Below, in pieces: positions 10,001 through 16,634 of a stretch of 64,000 nucleotides of DNA. The notes beneath the pieces are model-generated. The model ran no database searches and was not told where the DNA came from. It saw only the letters and a program-made list of their open reading frames with translations. The position numbers and the translations under genes were made by a program. Location: assembly GCA_020692355.1 (NCBI GenBank), contig JAIMKP010000003.1, positions 55,251 through 119,250 on the forward strand. The letters run 5' to 3'. Source of the stretch: Desulfosporosinus sp. (GTDB taxonomy: Bacteria > Bacillota > Desulfitobacteriia > Desulfitobacteriales > Desulfitobacteriaceae). Position 1 is the first letter of the stretch. Every line of letters begins with the position of its first letter.

Positions 10001-12271
10001 AAACTGACCGCCTGGAGCAACGATCCTGTACTCGATCCAGCCAGCGAGATCCTGTATCTTCGGGATGAAGAAACTGGCGGTTATTGGCCACTCACACCCC
10101 AAGCCTCTGCTGGTTCTGAGGAATGGCATGTGCTTCATCAGGCTGGTTCCAGTCAGTATCACGGTAAGCACGCCCAGATCGCCCATGAGCTATTCATAAC
10201 CGTACATCCCTCCGCTCCGGTTAAAATCACCCGCATCCGCATCACCAATCGCTCCCCGCACCCACGCTCTCTGTCTCTGACCGCCTATGTCGAATGGACT
10301 CTGGGCGTCCAGAGAGAACACACGGCACCCTTCATTGAATCCCTTTGGCTCAAAGACGAGCAGGCGCTCTTTGTTCGCAATGCTTTTCCCTCCTGCTGTC
10401 CAGACAGTGCTGCTTTCCTAACCCTTGTACCGAGCACGGGGCAGCTCGACCCTGATTTCCTGACTTGGACCGTTGATCGCCTCGAATTCCTGGGGCGCAG
10501 CGGTTCTCTGCACCGACCTGCAGCTTTAAGCCGTCAAAACCTCTCCTGCCGTGAAACCGCCTCAGATCCTTCTTGTGGTGCACTTCAAACCCATTTTACC
10601 CTTCAGCCCGGGGAGCGTCTGGAATATTACCTTCTTCTCGGCGCCGAACAATCGTCCTCAGGCACGCTGCAACTTTTGAGAACGTGGCGAAACCCCACGC
10701 TGCTCGCTCAAGATCTGGAGACAGGTGTGGCTTTCTGGCACACACTCCAGGGAAAAATCCAGATCGAAACTCCGGATGCTGCCTTAAATCTTCTTTTTAA
10801 TCATTGGCTTCTGTATCAAGTCTTAAGCTGCCGCATCTGGGCCAGAACGGCATTTTATCAAGCCGGCGGGGCTTTGGGCTTCCGGGATCAGCTCCAGGAT
10901 GCTTTAGCCTTGCTCTCGACCGCTCCCGACCTCACTCGGGCGCAAATCCTCCACCATGCCGCTCACCAATTCCAAGAAGGAGATGTTCAACACTGGTGGC
11001 ATGAAGAGACCCAACGCGGAATTCGCACTCGCTACTCCGACGACCTTCTGTGGCTGCCTTATGCAGTCTCCCGCTATGTAGAGCACACCGGTGATGCGAC
11101 GATTTTGTCTATTCAGGTTCCGTTCCTGCAGGACGAAATTCTGCAGCCTGGCGAAGATGAACGCTATGGGGAGACACGACAATCTGGCGAGCAGGGCTCC
11201 CTCTGGGAGCATTGCCGGCGCGCGATTGAACACTCCCTGGTCTTCGGCAGCCATTCCCTCCCCCTCATGGGAAGCGGCGATTGGAATGACGGCATGAACC
11301 GTGTCGGTCGGGAAGGCCGCGGGGAAAGCGTCTGGTTAGGCTTCTTCCTGCACCGCGTGTTGCTTGACTTTGCCGCGTTGAGCACCCAATACGGAGAAAC
11401 AGCAACAGCGACTCACTACCGAGCCGTTGCCAAACAGTTGGCTACAGCACTTGACCGGGAAGCTTGGGACGGTGCCTGGTATCGCCGCGCTTTTACCGAC
11501 CAGGGCCTAATCCTGGGCTCGCAATTCAGTCAGGAATGCCGGATTGATGCCATCGCTCAATCCTGGGCAGTACTTTCTGAGGCGGCTCCACCTGAGCGAG
11601 CCCTCCAGGCCATGAACTCCTTTGCTGCGCAACTTTACGATCGCGAACATGGACTCGTCCGTCTGCTCACACCCCCATTTGTCCATTCAAACCCCAGCCC
11701 CGGTTATATCCAGGGGTATCCGCCCGGCATCCGAGAAAACGGGGGACAGTATACCCACGGGATCCTCTGGGGCGTTCTGGCCTGGTGCCAACTTGGGCAA
11801 GGAAATCAGGCCTATGATCTCTTGCATTTGCTGAACCCGATTCGGCACACTCAGACCCAGCAGGAAGTAAAACAGTACCAAGTCGAGCCTTATGTTGTCG
11901 CCGCAGACATCTCAGCCTCCACGCTGCACCCGGGCCGCGGCGGCTGGACATGGTACACCGGAGCGGCTGGCTGGATGTACCAGGTTATTCTGGAAGGACT
12001 GCTCGGCCTACACCGCCAAGGTAATATCCTCTGGTTCAGCCCTTGTCCTCCGACCCAGTGGCCTGGATTTAAAATAAACTACACCTTTGGCAAAACCCTC
12101 TACCGAATTCAATGCAAACGCGCCAAGGATGATCAGGGGCTGCGCCTGCGCCTGGACAACCAGGAGTTGTCCTACCAAGCTACGAAAACAGGGCCCGGAG
12201 ATTCTAAACAAAAAATAGCCCTACCACTCCAAGATGATGGTAAGGCTCATGAGGTTCTGGTCTATTATTAA
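4040..12271 (+). CDS. ndvB: Cyclic beta-1,2-glucan synthase (NdvB/Cgs type), giant membrane glycosyltransferase-phosphorylase
   Basis: This 2743-residue protein should build cyclic beta-1,2-glucan from UDP-glucose at the membrane. An N-terminal region is followed by hydrophobic segments near 390-450 and a GT84 glycosyltransferase domain with LDADTELP near 608 and LNRWTRGDW near 755, then more membrane segments (about 800-960). A glucoamylase-like domain carries QLDSIRYDLMASEARL near 1178. The C-terminal half holds repeated GH94-type beta-sandwich and (alpha/alpha)6 modules, with GSGDWNDGMN near 2411 containing the expected catalytic Asp. The length matches Brucella/Rhizobium Cgs (about 2830-2870). 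I chose ATG at 4040, nine bases after AAAGGAG, over the in-frame TTG six bases upstream. The gene stands alone and its stop overlaps the convergent OYE gene by four bases. Confidence 0.93.
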   Translation: MPKTLADPKHPLTPLARELALNHRLHRPPLRDHTLKHLRYTLKELSQAHASFQADALRGTLIEPAANWLLDHWDFIETQVLWIQDSLTRHYRRALPRLDTHEHEPRMLTICQTYLHDSHTSIDISSFLTYLSAYQEVTPLTIAELWAAPLLLSLTLLHQLAALMKRSLSNQEAAHVARSQAELWLSLLDQTDDLRRALNRAERRTELFSPSSLAALAALLREAPPEATFILTWLEEHTGHTGRMSALLALAHQEQNDSQTQAGTLIMGLHEINHWNWREYFLSISRVEDELLNDPAGIYPQTGKASQDFLRHQIEHLARRLHHPEPYVAAQANRAAHNALEKGQPLPFTHNGYYLYDPKGQATLAASIVSDTEGVSLPWTNTLLRHPCSTYFLALLTFFIGFFTLFIGLSQLPGGSSPFIKIGTLPLFLLLFLTASEWSTSLLHRLLSIQIPTYPLLRLDYRGGIPPEARTMIVVPILIRDCSDIQDALHRLEIRYLANCDPNLHYALLADFPDASASTSPEDEAILNAAKAGSARLNAQYPRSGPPAFYFFCRERRYNPREKRWMGWERKRGKLVEFNELLRGNTATSFTTIVGDPSLFPQIRYVITLDADTELPPDTARRLVATMAHPINTPLYDSQRQRVISGYALIQPRITVTYPSARASRFAQLLTGTAGYDPYVFAQSDPYQDLFGYGIFVGKGIYDVDIFRKALTHKIPENRVLSHDLLEGGLLRAGLATDVILPEGHPATFFSYLQRLNRWTRGDWQLLPWLLPFQHSNHELKRLNLAGVTRWQILDNLRRSVLPTALLFLFGIALSSPAPLHSPWLWLALLTFLLPHFRTLPFHARSAYFRATRLTLRQALFSLVIWPYTAGVQLDAGLRTLFRLFISRRHLLQWVPFAQSDRKDLYTQMAVYLPGASLSVLLFLSLHLGTASWSWLLLPLLWLSGPFAAHFMSQPTLPVAGSGTHLSPEARALYRQEALKIWQFFTRFVTAEEHYLPPDNVQFAPPNGIAHRTSPTNIGLYLVCIVAARDLNFIPQTEMLERLEQTLTTLETLPRWHGHFYNWYDTQHLSPLQPAYVSTVDSGNFVASLLTVRTALAAIDTSRSSCNPPLDGTLPLHSASLSPAPSDSPSPLLPAPELLAQASALLERLEALIFNTDFRFLYDKESHLLSLGYNLSAGQLDSIRYDLMASEARLTSFTAIALGQLPAEHWYALGRTTTKIKHHITLLAWTGTMFEYLLPYLFLPSYPETLWDDSYQGALHAQIDHAKKNSLPWGISESGYYAFDFAMNYQYQAFGVPTLAFKRGLEAERVIAPYATLMAAMLDPESALSNLQHLRTLGADGEYGFYEALDFTPERLTEGTSHAVIQSVMSHHQGMSFLALTNLLTDTNIQSYFLADPRIESCLHLLQERRPAYPTLTKRRLLSHPHSPSIAAHDSLRRFIPGTSPWPESRLLSNGHYHLLVTESGSSQSRLNRWTLTRWREDPVQDSYGTFFYIQDLTTGVLFSPTRQPCAVPGSAEEMVYALDRITFRRHDASLHTTLDLSVIPDRDAEVRRLTFENNGDEPHILQITSYLEIALSSEAADEAHPAFNKLFILTEHVADPFCLLAERRPRTPEETWPWLFQTLVASAEILPQIEWETERVSFVGRGHSLRQPAAVLSHQALSGRTGAVLDPIFALRCRLTIPAHSSAQISFVLGAAETRAAALAQARYFQTPGLVSSALRLAWTRSLNELTQLGLTPRHVDLFQWLWSRLVYFHALRPTHLESLPLNRQGQPGLWSLSLSGDLPIVLVRWNDRSDPGLAHLLMQALAYGRARALDFDLVFLYDQPGGYQTPVQNTLFELVRSAGQEGFLNRSGGVWLKSSAFLQNEESQVLCTAARLVLQGDGESLINQLRDPNPLPHLPEVLRPASPLPGAASSPISPAEFEPLPPLQLVNGLGGFCADGAYQIFFKGSERPPAPWSNVLANPRFGTLLTEAGGGYTWFMNSRENKLTAWSNDPVLDPASEILYLRDEETGGYWPLTPQASAGSEEWHVLHQAGSSQYHGKHAQIAHELFITVHPSAPVKITRIRITNRSPHPRSLSLTAYVEWTLGVQREHTAPFIESLWLKDEQALFVRNAFPSCCPDSAAFLTLVPSTGQLDPDFLTWTVDRLEFLGRSGSLHRPAALSRQNLSCRETASDPSCGALQTHFTLQPGERLEYYLLLGAEQSSSGTLQLLRTWRNPTLLAQDLETGVAFWHTLQGKIQIETPDAALNLLFNHWLLYQVLSCRIWARTAFYQAGGALGFRDQLQDALALLSTAPDLTRAQILHHAAHQFQEGDVQHWWHEETQRGIRTRYSDDLLWLPYAVSRYVEHTGDATILSIQVPFLQDEILQPGEDERYGETRQSGEQGSLWEHCRRAIEHSLVFGSHSLPLMGSGDWNDGMNRVGREGRGESVWLGFFLHRVLLDFAALSTQYGETATATHYRAVAKQLATALDREAWDGAWYRRAFTDQGLILGSQFSQECRIDAIAQSWAVLSEAAPPERALQAMNSFAAQLYDREHGLVRLLTPPFVHSNPSPGYIQGYPPGIRENGGQYTHGILWGVLAWCQLGQGNQAYDLLHLLNPIRHTQTQQEVKQYQVEPYVVAADISASTLHPGRGGWTWYTGAAGWMYQVILEGLLGLHRQGNILWFSPCPPTQWPGFKINYTFGKTLYRIQCKRAKDDQGLRLRLDNQELSYQATKTGPGDSKQKIALPLQDDGKAHEVLVYY

Positions 12272-13299
12272 AGAATCTTATAGGCCCGCTCATAAGGTTT
12301 AGGGGTCAGGGGCCCACCACCCAAAGCAAGACTCGCTTCACTGGCCCAATACGGCGACCGCAACATCCCTCTCCCTACCGCTACCAGATCCGCTTGTCCT
12401 TCACGGATCACTTGGTCAGCGAGTCGGAAATTCTCCAGCCGACCGACCGCGATCACCGGTGCCTGGAGTGCCTCCCGAATATGCCGCGCAAATTCTACCT
12501 GGTAACCCGGACCTGCATCCGGCTTGCCTGCCGAACCAATGGGTCCTTCCCCTCCGGCAGAAATATGAAGCAAATCCACGCCTGCTTCGAGATAGGTTCG
12601 ACACAATTCTGTCGAATAATCTAAGCCGTACCCCGTATCCACATATTCAATGGCCGAAATACGCATGATCAAGGGCATCGTTGCGGGCATCACCTGACGT
12701 ACCTGCTGAATGATTTCTACACCGAAGCGTGCTTTTTCCTTGCCGTAAACATCGGTGCGCTGATTGGTATAAGCAGACTGAAACTGATGAATCAGATAGC
12801 CATGGGCTCCGTGGATTTCTATCGCATCCATTCCTGCTTGCAGAGCCCGCTTCACTGCGGCTCCAAATTTGTCAACCATGCTTTTCACTTCATCCGTGGA
12901 AAGTTCCCGTGGTTGCTGATAGCGTTCCGAATAGGCGATGGGAGACGGGGCTACCGGCACGGGTGCATTTTCCGCTTTGCGTCCGGCATGTCCGATCTGA
13001 ATGGCTACTTTGGCCCCGTAAGCATGACAGGCATCCACTACTCGACGCAAGGGTTCAATCTGCTCATCCGACCATAATCCCAGATCACGATCCGTAATCC
13101 GTCCATCCGGTTCCACACCGGTCATTTCTATGATAATAAGCCCAGTCCCACCCATAGCACGTGAAACATAATGAACAAAGTGCCAATCCGTCGCTTTGCC
13201 ATCTTTCGCCTCAACCGAGTATTGGCACATCGGCGGCATCACCACTCGATTTCTCAGTAATAGATCCTTCATCTGAAACGGTTCAAATAAGCTTGGCAT
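12268..13299 (-). CDS. namA: NADH/NADPH:flavin oxidoreductase of the Old Yellow Enzyme family (NamA/YqjM type)
   Basis: The 343-residue protein is an FMN-binding TIM barrel that reduces activated C=C bonds of enones and quinone-like compounds with NAD(P)H. Family landmarks are RVVMPPMCQYS near the N-terminus, [34 protein letters not shown] for the active-site His pair, RISAIEY and a C-terminal AVGRGMLRSPYW. Its length fits YqjM (about 340). ATG at 13299 follows GGGGGAATAATCG. It is monocistronic and its stop codon overlaps that of the convergent glucan synthase. No shared terminator is visible in the overlap. Confidence 0.93.
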   Translation of the reverse strand: MPSLFEPFQMKDLLLRNRVVMPPMCQYSVEAKDGKATDWHFVHYVSRAMGGTGLIIIEMTGVEPDGRITDRDLGLWSDEQIEPLRRVVDACHAYGAKVAIQIGHAGRKAENAPVPVAPSPIAYSERYQQPRELSTDEVKSMVDKFGAAVKRALQAGMDAIEIHGAHGYLIHQFQSAYTNQRTDVYGKEKARFGVEIIQQVRQVMPATMPLIMRISAIEYVDTGYGLDYSTELCRTYLEAGVDLLHISAGGEGPIGSAGKPDAGPGYQVEFARHIREALQAPVIAVGRLENFRLADQVIREGQADLVAVGRGMLRSPYWASEASLALGGGPLTPKPYERAYKIL

Positions 13300-13414
13300 C
13301 GATTATTCCCCCTTTATGTAATGTAGGCGCTTCATAGTCTCAATATTTTCCTTATTATACCACCTTAAGCGGTCGTTGTAACCATTGAAAGTGACCATAA
13401 AGATTTCCCAGATA

Positions 13415-13472
13415 GAATTCTACAATTTGCTTTGTAATTCCTGCCAGTTCCATAAAGAGGGTGTAAGAAAAT
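13415..13472. repeat. Dispersed intergenic repeat, copy 2 (minus-strand GCAGGA...GAAT motif)
   Basis: This matches 3843-3899 at about 50 of 58 positions, including the TACAA/TTGTA inverted repeat and TTCCTGCCAG. On the minus strand GCAGGA is at 13444-13439 and GAAT ends near 13417, giving the same 28-base spacing. It lies about 115 bases upstream of the OYE start codon. Confidence 0.75.
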
Positions 13473-13514
13473 GCTTACAACGAAGCTAGGCACTGCACCC
13501 CGAGACAACATAAC

Positions 13515-13548
13515 AAAAAAGCGTGCCCCCCCCTTTACTCGAGCACGC
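13515..13548 (-). terminator. Minus-strand terminator-like hairpin
   Basis: On the minus strand GCGTGC pairs with GCACGC across a G-rich loop and is followed immediately by six T residues. No coding gene lies directly upstream on that strand. Confidence 0.55.
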
Positions 13549-13636
13549 GAACTTGTTTGTTTAACTGTATTTTAGCAAATATCTCGTTAAGGTTCAGCTA
13601 TTGCGTTAGGGAGCACGCAACACATCAAGCCAGGGG

Positions 13637-13665
13637 GGGAGCAAGGGGACGGTTCTTTTGCTTCC
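13637..13665. repeat. REP-like palindrome (GGGGACGGTTCT family), copy 1
   Basis: GGAGCAAGGGGACGGTTCT and its continuation TTTGCTTCC form an interrupted palindrome with outer arms GGAGCAA and TTGCTTCC. The core GGGGACGGTTCT recurs at 21943-21970 (reverse) and 50337-50370. From memory, such elements are common between genes in Peptococcaceae and related clostridia and resemble REP sequences mobilised by RAYT transposases. No RAYT gene is in the window. Confidence 0.6.
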
Positions 13666-13739
13666 ATGAATCCCAGTTCTACTCTGAAAATGCACCAAAA
13701 GACCCGCAAGCAACGTCTCCGATTTTCATCATCGTCTGG

Positions 13740-13930
13740 CGCCGGTAGCGGCATGGGGGTCTGAATAGCTGAATCGCTATAAAGAAAACCCGGCTTGGGC
13801 CGAACCTTTGGGCGAAGGCGGAAGCCGAGGTTGCACTTATGCCACCCGAAACCTATACTTTCTGAATGGTAAAAAAAGCCGCCCTGCGGCGGACGGATGT
13901 GCGAGGAGCGTTAGGCGCTCCCCATATCTA
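13740..13930 (-). other. Structured intergenic element, possible small RNA on the minus strand
   Basis: Three stems occur in a row. A 10-bp stem with one bulge joins 13787-13796 to 13822-13832 and encloses a further GC-rich hairpin. GCCGC-CCT-GCGGC lies at 13878-13890. GGAGCG-TTAGG-CGCTCC lies at 13905-13921. On the minus strand the order is a GGAGCG hairpin, then a terminator, then the long stem followed by TTTTCTTT. I do not recognise a named riboswitch here; the c-di-GMP-I pattern was checked and does not fit. Confidence 0.4.
13871..13890 (-). terminator. Rho-independent terminator on the minus strand
   Basis: GCCGC-AGG-GCGGC on the minus strand is followed by seven T residues, a textbook terminator. 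No minus-strand protein gene precedes it closely, so it probably ends a non-coding transcript. Confidence 0.6.
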
Positions 13931-14172
13931 TATGAAGCTAGGAGGATTCATTTAAATATAACACAGTATTGTAAAGTTTAAAGTTATCCCTACGTTAAAT
14001 ATCTGTGTTACTTTTGTCAATTAATTGTTAAGAATGATATCCACGCATATAGTCTGAAAGTGTTATAGCACTATTGTGCGCATGTTAGGAAACGTTAAAT
14101 TCTTACGCAAATGACGGTGGATGACAGTGCCAATATCTGTAAGATAATCTGAGCGTAAGCGAGGCGATTCCC

Positions 14173-14583
14173 ATGAAACAAAAAAAGAGCGACCAGCAAA
14201 TTGTCGCTGAAAACAACCTACTCCTCGCCCAATATGGGTTCTATGCGCATTATCTTTGGCCCCCTGTCAACGGCTATGTGAACTACCATACCCATGGACT
14301 ATTCATCACCAAGAAGCATCTGGATTTGCAGATTGTCTTGTCGCTTGAGCAGAAACTGGCGCATGGAATCTTTTGGACGTTCGTGCAGCACATCAACGCA
14401 GGTGAAACATTTGAACCCAATCGTTTCGTCAGCGGAATTGTCAAAGATTATCCACTAAAACTCATCCTCGCAGAGGAAACGAACCGCGAGGTTATCCGCA
14501 TCATTTTGCCCGATCCCCAGGGGCGTTTCGTTGAGCAAGGCTGTGATCCTGTTTTTGCCGGTCAAGAGCGTTATAAGACGTGA
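14173..14583 (+). CDS. Hypothetical protein, DUF4262-like
   Basis: This 136-residue soluble protein has no signal peptide or membrane segment. Features include HGLFITKKHLDLQIVL, a middle segment AGETFEPNRFVSGIVKDYPLKL, and an end with LPDPQGRFVEQGCDPVFAGQERYKT. The pattern of an amphipathic beta-rich N-terminus and a C-terminal GRF...GCD motif recalls DUF4262, but this is from memory. ATG at 14173 is preceded by GCGAGGCGATTCCC, a weak ribosome site. A long perfect hairpin follows the stop. It is a lone gene in a repeat-rich accessory region next to a TnpB remnant and a toxin-antitoxin pair. Function unknown. Confidence 0.75.
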   Translation: MKQKKSDQQIVAENNLLLAQYGFYAHYLWPPVNGYVNYHTHGLFITKKHLDLQIVLSLEQKLAHGIFWTFVQHINAGETFEPNRFVSGIVKDYPLKLILAEETNREVIRIILPDPQGRFVEQGCDPVFAGQERYKT

Positions 14584-14587
14584 ACTA

Positions 14588-14624
14588 CCCCCGCTTACGC
14601 TTCGCTAAGAAGCGTAAGCGGGGG
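14588..14624 (+). terminator. 16-bp perfect hairpin after the hypothetical gene
   Basis: CCCCCGCTTACGCTTC pairs perfectly with GAAGCGTAAGCGGGGG around a 5-base loop, five bases after the stop codon. The tail CTTCTTGG is only partly U-rich. The nonamer GCGTAAGCG also occurs just before the start codon of the same gene. Confidence 0.6.
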
Positions 14625-14639
14625 CTTCTTGGCGAAAGT

Positions 14640-14746
14640 TTGGTCGTTGGTTTCCTGTTTCATCAACCGTTGCCCTCGGCTTTGGCTTCAGGTCTTACAC
14701 AATTTCCACAGGCGTAAGTTCAGGCGGTTCCCGCCCTACAAACTAT
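14640..14746 (-). ncRNA. Probable omega RNA (reRNA) / right end of the TnpB element
   Basis: Sequence downstream of the tnpB stop on the minus strand contains GGCGG-GAA-CCGCC followed by a conserved-looking stretch ending in GATGAAACAGGAAACC. TnpB systems carry their guide RNA scaffold at exactly this position, ending at the element boundary. The precise 3' end and guide cannot be set without related copies. Confidence 0.45.
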
Positions 14747-15778
14747 TTAGGCAATGGTTTTCAGACCACGCTCCAAAATGAGTTTAGCACTGACTAAGTC
14801 TCGATCCATAACTAATCCGCAAGCTGGACACTCATGCACGCGGATACTTAGATCTTTGGGTACATGCTCGCCACATAAGCAAGTTTGCGATGTGCCCTTG
14901 GGGTCAACCCGGATGAACAGTTTCCCTGTACGTTCACACTTATACCGGACATAATTTCTGAACTGGCCCCAACCCGCGTCATGGATACTCTTGGCTAACC
15001 GGTGGTTCCGGGCCATGTTGCGTATCTCTAGGTCCTCCATGACGATAATGTCATAGTTCTTTACAATTCTTGCGCTGGACTGATGAAGAAAATCGCGCCG
15101 CTGATTCGCTATTTTGGCATGAACTTTAGTCACTTTAGCTTTTGCTTTCCCTCGGTTGTGTGAACCTTTCTTTTTGCGGGAAAGCCTGTGCTGGGTTTTG
15201 CTTAGTCTTTTCTCCATCTTGCGGAAATACTTTGGGTTGTCAATATAGGTTTCATCGGAGAACACTGCAAAGTGAGCCAATCCTACGTCGATACCCACTG
15301 CTTTGTCCGGAACCTCAATGGAAGCAACATCCGGAACTTCTACCGTAAGATTTGCATACCACTTGCCTCCATGATACTTTACATTGACTCTGGATACCTC
15401 TTGAGCCGGGAATTCCCGGTGGATTTCCATCTTGACAAAACCCATTTTAGATAAATAGACATAGCCTAGCCTACTGAATGTTTTCTTTACCTTATCCACT
15501 TGAGGATAAGTGAATGATGTGTAATGATCCCGGTTTTTGAAGCGAGGATAACCGGCTTCCTTGGCAAAAAAATGCTGATAAGCGCTGTCGAGGCGGCGTA
15601 ATACATCCTGGAGAATCTGGCTGTGAACTTGCTTGTATTCGGGATTCTGTTTGACGAATGTGGGCAAAGCATTCTGCTGTTGATTATAGGTAAGGCCCTT
15701 GCCGGTTTCCATGTAGGTTTCTTGCCGTTCGTTCAATGAATGGTTGTAGACGTTTAGACTGATGAAGTGATTCAACAC
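14747..15778 (-). CDS. tnpB: TnpB RNA-guided nuclease, N-terminally truncated
   Basis: The 343-residue frame keeps the TnpB RuvC centre: GIDVGLAHFAVF (first Asp), VMEDLEIRNM (Glu) and MDRDLVSAKLIL (last Asp). The zinc ribbon CLCG...CPACG is also present. The N-terminus begins at LNHFISLNVYNHSLN, so the leading beta-strand (about 20-25 residues including the usual KYRLYPT-like segment) is gone. Any start (GTG near 15778) lacks a ribosome site and lies at the junction with the PIN gene. TnpB cuts DNA next to a target-adjacent motif using the RNA from its 3' flank and helps maintain IS elements. Loss of the N-terminal strand probably inactivates it, although the catalytic residues remain. Confidence 0.85.
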   Translation of the reverse strand: MLNHFISLNVYNHSLNERQETYMETGKGLTYNQQQNALPTFVKQNPEYKQVHSQILQDVLRRLDSAYQHFFAKEAGYPRFKNRDHYTSFTYPQVDKVKKTFSRLGYVYLSKMGFVKMEIHREFPAQEVSRVNVKYHGGKWYANLTVEVPDVASIEVPDKAVGIDVGLAHFAVFSDETYIDNPKYFRKMEKRLSKTQHRLSRKKKGSHNRGKAKAKVTKVHAKIANQRRDFLHQSSARIVKNYDIIVMEDLEIRNMARNHRLAKSIHDAGWGQFRNYVRYKCERTGKLFIRVDPKGTSQTCLCGEHVPKDLSIRVHECPACGLVMDRDLVSAKLILERGLKTIA

Positions 15779-15790
15779 CCAAAATAATGT

Positions 15791-16210
15791 TTACTCAGGG
15801 AAGAAGCGTGACAGAAACTCTTCCGGAGCAATCGCATTAACCGGTGAATTGGTAAAATCCTTTAAGTTGCGCGTGATGATATAATCCGCTTTAATACGTT
15901 TTGCACAATGTGCAAGGAGTGCGTCTTCGTAATCGTTTACTGGTAAATTAAAGGCTTTTATACAATCTGTTTTAGTAACGTCAACAATATCTAAAACATC
16001 CATTAAACCGAGCAAGGCATCTTTTACAGCCTCATGACTTTGAAGGTATTTTTTCGTTATATAGTAGATATCCGTTACGGTATTTGCCGTCATCGAAGCG
16101 GAGAACTTCCCTTTTGCGGCAAGCATCAAAACTGATGTCGAATGTTTAACAAACGGTTCTCTTTGACTGAGTACATCCAAGATAACATTGGTATCAATCA
16201 CTACGTTCAT
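15791..16210 (-). CDS. PIN-domain toxin (VapC-like ribonuclease)
   Basis: I place the start at ATG 16210 (MNVVIDTNVILDVL), preceded by AGAGGAG and overlapping the antitoxin gene by 17 bases, rather than at an upstream in-frame codon. The 139-residue product has the PIN acidic residues: VIDTNVILD at the start, a Thr/Asp pair in TDIYYITKK, NDYEDALLAH and ADYIITRN. PIN toxins cleave RNA in a metal-dependent way and are held inactive by their antitoxin. The partner directly upstream is a Phd/YefM-type protein. Confidence 0.88.
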   Translation of the reverse strand: MNVVIDTNVILDVLSQREPFVKHSTSVLMLAAKGKFSASMTANTVTDIYYITKKYLQSHEAVKDALLGLMDVLDIVDVTKTDCIKAFNLPVNDYEDALLAHCAKRIKADYIITRNLKDFTNSPVNAIAPEEFLSRFFPE

Positions 16211-16421
16211 GTTTTGATAGCCGCTCCTCTCTTGCTTCGTTTTCGGATAATGTGGTCGGCAGTATACCAATGAGTGACTTAACAATGTCAATCTTGTCCT
16301 CAGAAGCGTCAGATAACTTTGCTATACGTTTCCCGTTTTTAGTAATGATAATATCTTCCTTTGCAGCAAGTCTAAGATATTTGCCAATGTTGGTTTTAAA
16401 TTCGGTTGCCGATATGAGCAT
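16194..16421 (-). CDS. Phd/YefM-type antitoxin
   Basis: The 75-residue product begins MLISATEFKTNIGKYLRLAAKED and contains ITKNGKRIAKLS, the typical Phd/YefM fold that binds DNA and neutralises the toxin through its C-terminus. An ATG at 16430 abuts AAGGAG with no spacing, so the ATG at 16421 (nine bases away) is the better start. It precedes and overlaps the PIN toxin gene, and a strong promoter with an operator-like palindrome lies upstream, as expected for self-repression. Confidence 0.87.
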   Translation of the reverse strand: MLISATEFKTNIGKYLRLAAKEDIIITKNGKRIAKLSDASEDKIDIVKSLIGILPTTLSENEAREERLSKHERSD

Positions 16422-16462
16422 GGAAACCATCTCCTTAAAGTAGTGAATGCTCTATGATTAAT

Positions 16463-16494
16463 CGCATTATACGAAAATAGTGCGAAAACGTCAA
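16463..16494 (-). promoter_or_regulatory. Strong sigma-A promoter with overlapping operator of the toxin-antitoxin operon
   Basis: The minus strand has TTGACG, 17 bases, then TATAAT (16494-16466). The inverted repeat CGCATTAT/ATAGTGCG (16463-16484, 7 of 8 arm positions) covers the -10 and spacer, where bound antitoxin would block RNA polymerase. Confidence 0.75.
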
Positions 16495-16634
16495 CGAGAA
16501 CTAGTACGATTAAACTCTCAACCACCGTTCAATATGTATCAAGCATAACCATCTTCGCATTGAAACATCTATCAATATTTTTTATTCTTTACGGCAGATG
16601 CAATTATGAATGGCTGCTGTAAGGTTCCACCTGA

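Larger units (their letters stand above)
13300..14172. other. Gene-free 870-bp stretch with repeats and minus-strand hairpins
   Basis: No convincing gene is present. It contains the second copy of the dispersed repeat, a minus-strand terminator near 13515, a REP-like palindrome at 13637, and a GC-rich structured block at 13740-13930. The last 240 bases are AT-rich and presumably hold the promoter of the gene at 14173. Two minus-strand terminators without any minus-strand coding gene feeding them suggest a small RNA or the remains of a lost element. Confidence 0.7.
14640..15781 (-). mobile_element. IS200/IS605-type (IS1341-like) TnpB element, left end missing
   Basis: The element consists of a tnpB gene and its 3' structured flank. 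No TnpA gene is present. The 5' end of tnpB abuts the stop codon of the PIN toxin gene with only about 12 bases between, and the first 20-25 residues usual in TnpB are absent. The left end therefore seems to have been lost by deletion. Confidence 0.65.

Noticed and set aside
4322..11951. Many open frames antisense to or out of frame with the glucan synthase gene
   Set aside because: They are by-products of a long GC-biased gene; none has a ribosome site or recognisable family.
13557..13748. Small plus-strand frame in the gene-free stretch
   Set aside because: It spans the REP-like palindrome, lacks a ribosome site and has no protein-like composition.
13740..13930. c-di-GMP-I (GEMM) riboswitch
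   Set aside because: The conserved GEMM core and tetraloop/receptor pattern are absent, and no suitable downstream gene lies on the minus strand.
14747..15778. Type V CRISPR effector (Cas12-like)
   Set aside because: Size, zinc ribbon and 3' flank are those of an IS200/IS605 TnpB, and no CRISPR array or cas gene is nearby.
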